24,240 bases of DNA from Hofstenia miamia. Taxonomy: Eukaryota; Xenacoelomorpha; Acoela. A program made the translations under genes and the position numbers. The notes beneath the pieces were generated by a model. The model had not been told where the DNA came from. It searched no databases and saw nothing but the letters and a program-made list of their open reading frames with translations. Positions 9,325 to 20,053 of this stretch are shown in pieces (the first letter of the stretch is position 1; each line of letters begins with the position of its first letter). The stretch is from NCBI GenBank assembly GCA_004352715.1, contig SCFE01000091.1, positions 1,398,444 to 1,422,683 of the forward strand, read 5' to 3'.

Positions 9325-11779
9325 TCTAAACAGAGAGCTCCTTGAAACGCTAACTTACTAGAAATACAAAAAATTATAATAATGAAATTATTCTTTTGTA
9401 TAGTAACTTTAAAGTCTTCTATTAATAAATTCCCTTGAATTCTCAATAGAAACAATTATCCAATCACTTTGAAAGCAAACAGATAACATTCAACTGAAGA
9501 CTGCGTATTCAAATTGAAAACATAAATAGCATTTCCTATTCAGGTATCAAGCTCTATTGATTTTATAAATTTAAGATATTATATGCTTGTGGAATAAAAT
9601 TTGGTAAAAACAATTCGTGTTTCACTATATATAGTAGAAACATTATTAGCAGAGCTCGGATAAAAGTGCGTAAAAAGTCGATGAAAATTGCATAAAAATA
9701 TAGATAAAACCTTTCACCCACTCCACTTCCGACGTTATTGATTTTCATGGGATGTTTTTGTAGAAAATAAATTGAAAATAGAACTATATATATATATATA
9801 TATATATTATAAAAGCATTAATGAATTCATTGTTGTTAGGTGAAGTTTTTCAAGAGTTGAAGTACAAGAACCTTCGAGCAATTTAAATTGAAATAAATAC
9901 AGCTTCATGAGCATGTGAATATTTGTTTCAGTTATAAATAATTGAAAATGATATTATCAAACACAGTTATTTCGTCTCAACACATCAACCAAATGAGAAA
10001 ATAAACGCAGAACGCAAACAAAAAATTTCGAAATAAATTTCCATTTCTAGCAAAAGTGGAATTTGACAATCAGCCAAAAAAGGCAATTTGGAGTACAAGA
10101 AACAAGCACAAGGTCTGAAAAAAATACTGGCCGAGCGCTTAGATGAACAATTATTCTATGATTTCAGTATTATTTGAAACGTCATGGAATGTAAAAGTTG
10201 GTAATATGCAGAAAGAATGGAGTTAAAGAAAGACGAGATTATATTGCAATTTGACGTTAAGCATGAAAAATATTAATGGAAAGCAAGAAAAGTGTTGGCA
10301 ATTCAATATGATTCTACAACTATAAAGATTTTGCTTGAATATTGTAGGGTTTTTTAAGATTGATATACTTGTGGAATTACATAAAGTATTGCGCAAAGTA
10401 CCCCCTCGTTAAAAGATATTTCCGCTATGCTTAGTTTGGGTTTTCGCGATTATTCTTATTATAAACATTTGTGATTAACTTATTAAAAGAAATTTTTCAT
10501 TTAATTTAATATCGATTGGAAGAATTTTTATGTAAAAAGTTTGGTTGTGAGGTAGAACTTAATGAAAGGATCCATCAAACTGCTTTTATGTTGAAACATT
10601 TCATCTATCATAATACTGGGCTGTTCAAATATAGATGATTCAAACATCATAAAGGAACCAATATTAGAATAATAGAAACGTTATTTAGAATTGAGAAGAG
10701 TTAGTTCCAGAAACTAATATTTGTTTGATCTGCTGTATATTCTTAGTTCAAACTACAACCGTTTAGACATGATCAGCCACTAACTATTTTTAATAAGTAT
10801 AAAGCTGGAAAATTATTTTAAGTTTAAGTTAACGAAAAATAACGCAAAATACGTAACGGTAATGACCATCGAAATTTTAAAATGTACTATAAAATGTATG
10901 CTACAAACACACGAAATGTGAAGAGGAAATTCAAGTTCCTTTATAAATTAGTGCAATTGTTTGCTCTAAAGGCATAAAATGCTAAATTTTTACGTGCAAA
11001 ATATTTATTTTCAGAACGTCAAGCATTTGATGTTTACAATTAAAGAGTTCGGAAGACTTGTTACCTGAAAGAAGGGAAATAGTTGTTGTTTGAAATTTAT
11101 CACGCTCTATGAATAGCTACTGATGAGTTTGTTTTGGATACAAGGCCTGCGCCAGCATTGAAGCGCCACTAATGTATTAAATTAGAATTTCAACAAGAAG
11201 ATAATCCACCACCATTACGTAATGTGCAGAATTCTTGCAATTAAAAGACATTGTATTTCTTCCCATAGAAATAATGGAGAGAAAACTACTGTTACTTTGT
11301 TAAAGGTTTTTAATTGTGATGAACAGAAACAGAAAATACTCAAAAAGAATGAGTGGAACCATAATAATTTTTAATAATTGAAAGGATTATATTGGATAAG
11401 TATAATATGCAATCAATTGAATCAATAATTTTCGTACTCTTTAAATTGTAATTAATGGAATGTACTATAAGAACTACAATGTTTCAGAGTGGTAAGCAAT
11501 GGGATGGCTATAAAATTGTCCAATTTAAATGAAAGCATATATTTAATGGATTTGCCAATAGGGACAACACAAAGTATCAATTTCTAGGATACGCTTTTTG
11601 GTGAGCTAAAAGAATTCTTGCAACTCTGAACTTTCAAAGAAAATGAAAGCATGCCCTTTACTTAAACAAAATCGTTTACGGGATTAAAATCGATATTCCA
11701 GTAGTTATTTACAATAAATTAACAACTAAACTTTCTTCATTGAATCAAGCTCTATTAGGGGAGGGGGATTTGAGCGTCG
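9325..11779. other. AT-rich DNA, no gene seen
   Basis: Upstream of the kinase start. Apart from the TA tract at 9785-9808 I see no exon, RNA gene or transposon. Any further kinase promoter elements would be in the part nearest 9330; no clear TATA box or initiator stands out against the AT-rich background. Confidence 0.5.
9785..9808. repeat. (TA)n microsatellite
   Basis: Twelve TA units. Unlike the runs at 752 and 24206, no LINE coding sequence is recognisable beside it, though it could be the tail of a very short or old copy. Confidence 0.85.
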
Positions 11780-12026
11780 TTTGGAAATTGAAGTATGCTC
11801 TTCAATTCTGACAACCAGAAACATATTTTGGGGTGCATGAGGCAATGTCCCCCGCCCCCTCTTTTTTTGGTTAATGAATAAAGTATTTGATGNNNNNNNN
11901 NNNNNNNNNNNNNTTTGGAAATTGAAGTATGCTCTTCAATTCTGACAACCAGAAACATATTTTGGGGTGCATGAGGCAATGTCCCCCGCCCCCTCTTTTT
12001 TTGGTTAATGAATAAAGTATTTGATG
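11780..12026. repeat. 113-bp direct duplication flanking a 21-N gap
   Basis: Copy 1 is 11780-11892, the N run is 11893-11913, and copy 2 is 11914-12026. The copies are identical by eye and abut the N run on both sides exactly. Each includes a C-rich stretch (cccccgcccc) unlike its surroundings. The simplest reading is two contig ends that overlap but were joined with N instead of merged. A true tandem repeat with a sequencing gap is the alternative. Frames read through this region are not genes. Confidence 0.92.
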
Positions 12027-13761
12027 AAAAAATGTAAGACATTAATTTCGTGAAATGTATATTAAACACCAATATTTTGACAGTTTTCTAAGGGTTTGCC
12101 ATGCAAGTGAAAACTGAACTTGATCATAATCGAGGCGTCCCTCATCAGATATTCTTGAATACACTCCTGCTGGCAACCATCATACATATAGCTTCACAAC
12201 AATTAAATGGTTGAAAGCCCAACTAATTAACTGAGAAAAGCAGTAGTAAACACACAGATTGGCATTCTATTGAACAGTATCAAATATCATAGCAATAATG
12301 CTAACGGAAACCTGCATAAAATATTTGGGAACAACTTCAGGTGCTGCATTGTGCAAGAATTTTATCAAATTTTCTATAAAAAATCCAATGCAATCCTTCT
12401 ACAAAATAGTTTCAAAGATTGGAATAATTTACAACAAATATGCAATTAAAATAATGAAGGACATTTGGGGATTTCTTAACAGTATATAAGCAAACTTACT
12501 TACAAGTAGAAGGTTAAGATGAAATAGTGTTGAAGCATATATGTCTACAAATAACACCTGTCAATACGAATGCCAAATAATCATCGTTATGCATTGTTTT
12601 AGATACAAAGACGTTGTTTTCATGGAATCAATCAAAGAAAAGCGTTAACAAAAGCAATAACTAATCCATAAATGAACTAGGAATCAAAATAAATTAGATC
12701 TGTTTCATGGAGTGAATATAGTCAAAGACGCGGTTTAAACGTTAAAGAGAATAGTGCGATTGTTGAGTCATCAAACATGCGGTTGACTAACAAAATTTCT
12801 GCAAAAAATACAGTAGAATCAAACACAATTGCAAAGGCGTTTGTGTAAAAAGAACTAAAGACTAAAGCTAAATTATGTGTGAACTTAATAGCGATTAGTG
12901 TAAACTTGGCATCGATGTTTTGAAATTGTGAAATTTACTAACAATATGTATTTGAAGAAGCCATAATTTCCATCGAATCCAACAAAAAATACCAGAGATT
13001 GAATTGGTAATAGTGCCTTAACACACTTCAAGCAAAGAGCAATCTGCAATTTCGAGCATAATACATTTCAATAGCTTCCTCTCACGAATTCAATATGGCA
13101 AAAAGGGTTTACTTGTTTAGAATATTCATATGATTCACACAAATAATTTTGTTCGAAAAGACAAAACAAATCACCAAAAGGAAAATGAAAATTTTAGACT
13201 CTCAAATAGTAGAAAAATACTTGGAAATCCATTATATATTAACATTCTCTCCAATGCTATGCCTTAGAAACTCTATTTTATTAGTTTCTGATAATTGTAA
13301 TTTACGCTATTTATTTCTATATTTAGAAAATGTTCCAAAGTTGTTTTAATACCTAATGTACAAAATGTAGTTTAAATCATTTAATGATTGCTATTGTGTT
13401 TTTATCATGTATGACTATGTGTTTTGTAAAATCAATCAATTTAATCATTTTTGCGTAAATGTATTTTTTATGAAAATGTGTTAGTCTTTTTGTAATTAAA
13501 AATGTTTTGCGAGTTTCATGACATCTAATTGATTCGTTTTGAAATGGCGTTGTGTATTAATTTAAGATTATCAAAATTTACTCATTGACTGAAAAAAAAT
13601 GTGAATGTTAATGCTTTCTCAATAATTATAAAGTTTTTATTTTAAAATTCATTTTTAAATCGAGTTTTTTGTTTCACTAGTAAGTACTACTATTTTTTAA
13701 CAATTGAAATAAAAATCGATGGTACATATATATTTATTCTAAATATTTTTACACACTAAAT
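12027..13761. other. AT-rich DNA, no supported gene
   Basis: Two plus-strand frames of about 65 codons (12298-12489 and 13149-13349) have no recognisable domains and biased A/T-rich codons. The first starts at a real ATG, but I cannot support it as a gene. Nothing else seen. Confidence 0.5.
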
Positions 13762-14198
13762 CTAAATACAGTTTTTGGAATTGCCACCTGGATATATTGG
13801 TGGTTTATCCTTGCCACGTCGAATTTTAAGTCCAATAAACATCTTGTATTTTTCCCTGTAGTTTTCTCTGCATAACGTTTAGGGAGGAGGAGCAGTTGCC
13901 ATTTTCCAGTATAATTTTTACCGCAGGGTCGTACTTTGTGTGAAGACTATATGCATTGTATATTTTTTGCCACTCTCCATTTTTAATTCTCTAACAGGGA
14001 TATATTTCATCTGACGTTCTTCGGAAATTTCGTTGAGACTATTGACCATCTCCGGTTGAACTACTTTACCAACAGTCTTTAGGGAATACATGGGCTTTGG
14101 TAATGTAGGCTTTGCTTGCGAGAGATCGTCTTGTTTGGTCTGTTCATTTTTTTGTATATTTTTTTAGTATGAGCTTTCTTAGCAGCTTTTGGAGTCAT
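13762..14198 (-). pseudogene. Frameshifted small basic-protein gene, unrecognised
   Basis: The minus strand from the ATG at 14198 to the TAG at 13764-13762 spans about 145 codons and looks like one small single-exon gene broken by at least three frameshifts or stops. It starts MTPKAAKKAHTKK, lysine-rich. The frame appears to slip at an A-homopolymer near 14150. It continues in a second frame through PKPMYSLKTVGKVVQ, SEERQMKYIPVREL and SGKKYTMHIVF to a stop near 13920. Other frames then give WQLLLLPKRYAE and, last, YKMFIGLKIRRGKDKPP. The order (a strand-like IPVREL segment, then an LLPKRY segment) recalls small uncharacterised proteins seen in invertebrate genomes and mobile elements, but I cannot name the family. 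It is slightly more G+C-rich than its flanks. It might instead be a spliced gene, though no splice sites fit the breaks. Confidence 0.5.
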
Positions 14199-14242
14199 TG
14201 CCGAATTTTAAATTGAAAAAAGTGTTAAAGGTACGTGTTAGT

Positions 14243-15035
14243 TTTTACAAACTTTTAGCATATAAACCAATAAAAAATATCTTAATTCATTTTGATCCAA
14301 TCATCAACTAGAGTTCACATAAACATGTGGTAAAGATCTTAATAATTAGCTGGCAAGTGTACTATCATTTTACAACTATCCATGTTTAATTTACTTCAAT
14401 CTAGAAATATACATNACAAACGTGGAAAAGTCAGACCATGTAAACTCAAAGAAAGAAAAACGTCGGAATAAAATGTAAGTCTACAAACGTTGAAAAGTCA
14501 TAGACCCTGTATTTATTTAATTCTTAATATAAAAGACACCAATAAAATTTTAAAATGTAAGCAATTTCTTAAAATATAAAATAAATATTTTTAAACATTT
14601 TGTATATATGTGTATCAATAAACGTTAACAACCAATTTACGACACTANTTTTACAAACTTTTAGCATATAAACCAATAAAAAATATCTTAATTCATTTTG
14701 ATCCAATCATCAACTAGAGTTCACATAAACATGTGGTAAAGATCTTAATAATTAGCTGGCAAGTGTACTATCATTTTACAACTATCCATGTTTATTACTT
14801 CAATCTAGAAATATACATAAAGAAATGTAAGTCACAAAAATAAAAAAAAACATTGGAAAAGAAATGTAAATCACAAACGTAGAAATCATATATTAGGTAT
14901 TTATTTAATTCTTAATATAAAAGACACCAATAAAATTTTAAAATGTAAGCAATTTCTTAAAATATAAAATAAATATTTTTAAACATTTTGTATATATGTG
15001 TATCAATAAACGTTAACAACCAATTTACGACACTA
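14243..15035. repeat. Approximately 400-bp direct duplication with N at the junction
   Basis: Copy 1 is 14243-14647, a single N is 14648, and copy 2 is 14649-15035. The first about 170 bases and last about 150 bases of the copies are nearly identical. The middle differs by insertions and substitutions, and another N lies inside copy 1 at 14415. Both copies end gacacta. It starts only 45 bases upstream of the broken gene at 13762-14198. It could be a tandem repeat, two alleles placed side by side, or an unmerged contig overlap. Confidence 0.9.
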
Positions 15036-17299
15036 ATAACAAAAAATGTTATCAACAATCTTGAAACGTTTCATATAAAAATTCCTACTTGCAAATATTT
15101 TATTCTTGAATTTAATGAGAAAAACGTATTGAAAAATAATTTTCATTTTTACCGGAGACGCTGATTGATAAATCGTTTTACTTTATTAATATTTTAGTTT
15201 TGTAGCATCTTTCATTTACATAATTGTATAAATTGGGAAAAACATGTAATAATTGAGATTGTTTTCCAACTTGTAAGAAATTCTAGTTTTATATGATTTG
15301 AAAGTGTTTTATTTAACTGTTAAAGTGATTTGGATTTCCTTTTTGGTAGATAACAATCTTTATGATTGGATAAATTTTTGACATTTGAACAATAGATAAC
15401 AAATTACATAATGCTAACAGTTGTCTGTAGAGAGAGGCAACTTTGTACACACAGTGGTATAATGGAATTTTACTGTGTTTATAGTTTGTTACATTTGACA
15501 ATTAAACAATAGCAATAGATACACTATGTTGACATTACTAAAGCATTCAACTTTCAACACATAAGAATATACACTGCCGGCATAATGGAATTTCACATTG
15601 ATGAAAGAACTATCTTGAAAGATTTCAAACTTTTTGGTAAGCTATTTTTAATATTAAATTGTTTTGATTCTTAAAGCGTTTGTGCAATATGATCTCTAGT
15701 TAGTTTTACAGATATTTCTTTTAAAACGGAATCAATTTCATTTTAATAAATGTATGCGAATTTGCAGTTCGATGTTAAATTAATTATATACTTTATCATA
15801 AATAGAAACGTCGTTTGTTTGTTAATAAACATTTTTAATTGAATTTTTTAAACTTTTAATTGTCATGTGTCTTTGATTGTGAATGTCATCTCATTTTTAA
15901 TAATGACTTATTTATTAATAATTCATTTAGATACGACCGTGTGAAATTCATAATGTGTAATACACATTGCGTTTGTTTCCTACAGAATTCCCTCAACAAC
16001 AATGATGATAAACTAACACAAATTTAATAGTGCGAGTGTGTATCGTCATTATAAGCAAAGTGTAGAATAAATTACAGTTTTGTCTTGTCTTAAACACGTA
16101 TGTGGGTTTTACTACGTACGTTTATTAAATATTAGAAATTGCGAGTTTTTGCATAAACTAGTTGTTGGGTTTTTTTGCGAAAAATTATTTTACTTTATTC
16201 CATTACGATTCTAACGAGTATTATTATCTCTCTGATTCAAACATTTGTTATTAAATTATACCGAATAAAACAAGTATGTAAAATAAACATATAAACAAAA
16301 TTCATGTGGTATTTTCCAATATCATGTATGTTAATAAAAAACAAGTATGTAAAATTAGTATGTAAACTAAATTAAGCCACATAAATAAGTGAGGCACATA
16401 CATTAAAAAATTCAAGCATGAAGTATGTAAAGAAAATAAAACATGTACGCTAAATTAGGCCACGTAAATAAGCAAGTAAAAAAATTAGTTACATTTTAAG
16501 CAATAGATTGCAACAATTCTAATCTCATGGGATTTTCGAAAATTTCTCAGCCTCTCAAAAAATTGGTTACATTTAAACAATAGACTGCAACCAATGTCAA
16601 CAAAACATTCCAATGGCGGCAGAGACAAATTTTAACACGAAGAAATTAAAAGTCATGTGTGTGATTCTCTGATAGAAAGTTTAAAGATATCTTTTGAATG
16701 AAGACAAAAGAGGATGAGGTCGAACTCCAGAAACAATAGTTTCTTTAAGAAATGCAAATTACATCAACGTATTGCTGATTATATTTCGTTTATATTAATA
16801 TAAGCGCCGTTTATATATCAATTTCAACAACTGTTTTCTGTTCTTGGGACTTAGGTTGAATTCAAAAAAGGTTTTAAACAGCACCCCTATCTTAGATGAC
16901 ACTGTGATGTAATGGTGGAAGCACTATTTATTTGCAATGGTTGTTATTTGCATGTGATTGAATATCGGTGAAAGTAAACTGAGGCGGCAAAATCTCTACT
17001 GTGTCGTCGCCGTTCCAATGGGCGTTTTGATTAATTACGATGATTCAGTTACAGCTTTAGTTTCAGCTAGGTTGAACGCTCACATGTCGACCTTTGTTAT
17101 AAAACTAGTGCCCGGCAAAGCTATACTAAATTCATATGAAATATGAAATACAAAATACTTCTCCAAGAAAGCATTTATCTAGGTTATTTGTGAGAGCCTC
17201 AGTTAATCGAGAATAATTTTATATTCATTTACATGCTTCTGTTTCGGAGTTTGACAAAATAAGTCACAACAAATTCTCTTCACTATAATGTGATCAGCT
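15036..17299. other. AT-rich DNA with short degenerate repeats, no supported gene
   Basis: No domain recognised. A possible minimal exon at 15585-15636 is discussed under findings. A plus-strand frame at 16958-17146 is open for 62 codons without known content. Confidence 0.5.
16262..16605. repeat. Cluster of short degenerate direct repeats
   Basis: Pairs of similar segments recur at about 75-85-base spacing: acaagtatgtaaaat (near 16270 and 16340), taaattaRgccacRtaaataag (near 16368 and 16451), and ttRgttacattttaa followed by caatagaYtgcaac (near 16486 and 16562). This looks like an old, diverged tandem array or nested insertions. No coding content. Confidence 0.55.
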
Positions 17300-18850
17300 T
17301 ATGCAATTTTTATTCGTGTCCAGCTGCTGCATCAGTGGCAGCTCTAGGAGGACAATTACTCATTAATATATTCTGAAAATGGATTTCAATGATCTTCTAA
17401 TTACTAAATGACCATCAGAGCGCGTAGCGTAGGAATGTGAGAATGTTATAAAATCAAATGGATCAAGGTCCAGATTGCGATTTAGTAAGCGATTAAACAG
17501 GGGGATCAAAGGCTTGTAAGGGCAGTAACAGCGAGAGAGTGGAGAATTTGAAGAGAGCTTCTTTGTATGGCAAAAGAGAAATCCATTTAAAAGCAAACTT
17601 TTGTAACCTTTCGATGGAGTGGAACAAGGTACGAGACGGCCACCAACAGGGAGAAGCATGGAGAAGAATAGTACAAGGCATCAAAGGGAACATTACGAAT
17701 GAGAGCAAAGAGTGCGGAATTAGCTTTACGGAGATGCAAGGACACATGTTCACCACAATTTAAGTTGGCAGCAAGTTTAAATGAAGATCCGTATGGTGAG
17801 GAGAACATTTCACTGGGAGAGGTGGATCTATTGGGAGAGACAGTGAAAAAATGTGCCACAAGTCTTGGTAGGACTAAAATCAAGATGGTTGACAGAAGTC
17901 CAAATAGACAACAGGTCAAGATTAAATGTAAACAAAATAACTGCCAAAGTAGAAAATCGCAGCATCATCGACAAACAGTAAGCAGAACGGATTGAGAACA
18001 AATGTAGGAAGGTCGTTAATGGCAACAAGGAAGAAAAGAAAAGCAAACACAGATCCTTGAGGAACGCCACTAGCTACAAGAGCAAGAAGAGATAGATCAA
18101 TTGATTTTGACACACTGAAGACGGTTGGTTAGAGAAGACTAAAAAATTCGATGAAATCAGCATCCAAGCCAAATAAACGTAACTTGCAAGAATAGAATGA
18201 GGGAGCCGATCAAAAGCTTTAGAAATTTCAAGAAAGATAATGCAACCCGGATCATTACGATCGGCGTGAAGCAAGTTAGCGATGATAGAATAACCTGGAA
18301 AGTTTTCATGCCTGAAAAGGAGATCATATGACGGATTTTTGGGAACACGTAGTGAAAAACAAGGCGCTCGAATATGATTGATAACCGAGAAGATTTTAGC
18401 AGGGGGGAGATCCAAGAGGTTGCAGAACAAAGTGGAGGGGCAAATGAAGGTGTACAGATGCCCTAAATGAATCGAGTAAGTTTCATGAATTTTCAAAGGA
18501 GGGGACTACATCAGGATAGCAAGGACCAGACATTTTGCAAGAATGAGAAAAATTTCATGAGTGTTAAAGACTATGTCGCAAAGACTAATGGATGGGGAGG
18601 TAGGAAGAGGACCAAGGCAGATGGATACTAGATCAGAAAAATTAGAGGCAAAGTATAAGTTGAAGAGTTCAGCTTTCTCCAAGTCAGAGTGAGCAGAGAG
18701 AGTACTCAATCTCAAATTGTGGAAGTCAGTCATGGAATTAAGGCAAAAGTAAGAAGCAATAAGAGTCTTGAAGGGATCTAGATAAGAAGCTAGACAGAAA
18801 AGAGCATTTTGTTCAGTTCCATGAAGTTGATAAAACCCAAATGACGAAGT
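17300..18850 (-). mobile_element. Degenerate LINE, reverse transcriptase half (minus strand)
   Basis: Read on the minus strand from about 18850 leftward, in several frames. SDLEKAELFNLYFASNFS (about 18688-18635) is the linker before the RT. ISKAFDR (18226-18206) is RT box A. SGVPQGSVFAFLFFLVAIND (about 18071-18012) is box B. FVDD (17975-17964) is the catalytic box. IERLQKFAFKWI then YKEALFKFSTLSLL (17615-17523) is the C-terminal region, followed by a 3' end with PPRAATDAAAGHE and an AATAAAA-like signal near 17310. The order is that of jockey/CR1-type elements. Box A reads LEISKAFD where a catalytic aspartate is expected in place of the E, and frame changes and stops separate the pieces, so the copy is inactive. 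No endonuclease precedes it on this strand; the endonuclease half lies inverted at 19505-21110. Confidence 0.85.
17960..18230 (-). pseudogene. RT catalytic core of the minus-strand LINE
   Basis: Contains boxes A to C of the reverse transcriptase: ISKAFDR, GVPQGSVF and FVDD. Box A and boxes B/C are in different frames, with the shift between about 18125 and 18080. FVDD in place of the commoner F/YADD is a tolerated variant. The glutamate in place of the first catalytic aspartate is not expected in an active enzyme. Confidence 0.85.
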
Positions 18851-19504
18851 GTTATCGATTTTTTAAAGACATTTGCTTAAAACGGCATTAAAATGACAGT
18901 TTTATGGAAATTGTATATTATTTCAGTAAATTGCAAAATGAAAGCAGAGAAATAAAATAAGGGACAGTTAGGGATGAGAAATAGAAAAGAAGAGAAAGAC
19001 GTTTTTTCCATTGAAACTGGATGTATTATACGTATATAATAAGAGTAATTAGATTTGCATTTGAGATGTCGTTTTTCTCAAATAAAATTTGGGTTTAATT
19101 GCATATTCTAATTAGAAAAAATATGCGGAATGCTCTTATGCATTATATAAAATTATGTAAGAAAGTAAAACATGCAAAAATGACGAAAATTTAATTAGAA
19201 AATCGTATACATTTTCTTAGTTCGATTCAAAATTGCGCGATACCATTGACCATTGGCTTCTATGTATATTTTTCAGATAAATACATAAATAGTGTTTCTG
19301 TTACTAAAATAGTGAAAGAATTCTATTTTCACTGTTATTCCGAAAGCCTTAAAATTGATGGTCAAATTTGACATTTTCGTGCATTAACCAATTAGAGTTC
19401 TACCAGGAATAAATTACATCCTAGCCATTAGCATATTCAAAACAACTTTTAAGAATTTTCAAATTTTGCCTATTTAATATACAGTTTAATTAGATTCTAT
19501 ATAG
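18851..19504. other. AT-rich DNA between the two LINE halves
   Basis: Clearly more A/T-rich than both neighbours, with no LINE protein recognisable on either strand. It may be the 5' UTR of the plus-strand half, a later insertion, or host DNA separating independent insertions. Confidence 0.45.
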
Positions 19505-19859
19505 TATGCCTGCTACAAACGTTACGCTCTCAGACATCCGAAATTTCTCTTATTCTCAATTTTCTGTAGTTGATGCTCTCAAGAAAAATGTCATTAATTC
19601 CCTTCTGCGTCAAGCAGTATCATCTCTGTCAAGTCCACCCCCCATCTTTTAGTATCCATTTAGTCTTTGGCAGAATCCCTTGCCAAACTCACGTTTGATG
19701 CTTTCTTACAGTACCGCTTCCTCACATGCTGTCTCTTCTCCTAATCTTCATAATCCTCGTCCAATCTTTAGTACTCATTCAACCTCTCAATTTCCCGTTC
19801 TCAGTTAGTTCACTTACACGTGCTCTCGCAGAGTTCATATTTATGTTGGCCACTTTGCT

Positions 19860-19892
<33 letters not shown>

Positions 19893-20017
19893 NTTCAGGC
19901 CTAATCTTCATAATCCTCGTCCAATCTTTAGTACTCATTCAACCTCTCAATTTCCCGTTCTCAGTTAGTTCACTTACACGTGCTCTCGCAGAGTTCATAT
20001 TTATGTTGGCCACTTTG

Positions 20018-20053
<36 letters not shown>

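Noticed and set aside
11755-12072. 105-codon minus-strand frame
   Set aside because: Reads across the 21-N gap and twice through the same duplicated 113-bp segment; an artefact.
16958-17146. 62-codon plus-strand open frame with relatively normal codon use
   Set aside because: No true ATG at its start, no known motif and no partner exon; not strong enough to annotate.
17326-17360. CAGTGGCAGCTCTAGGAGG, resembling a hAT transposon end
   Set aside because: It is part of the 3' region of the minus-strand LINE (PPRAATDAAAGHE on the other strand), a better explanation.
17539-17995. Plus-strand frames of 74 and 98 codons
   Set aside because: Shadows of the minus-strand LINE, where RT motifs show which strand is coding.
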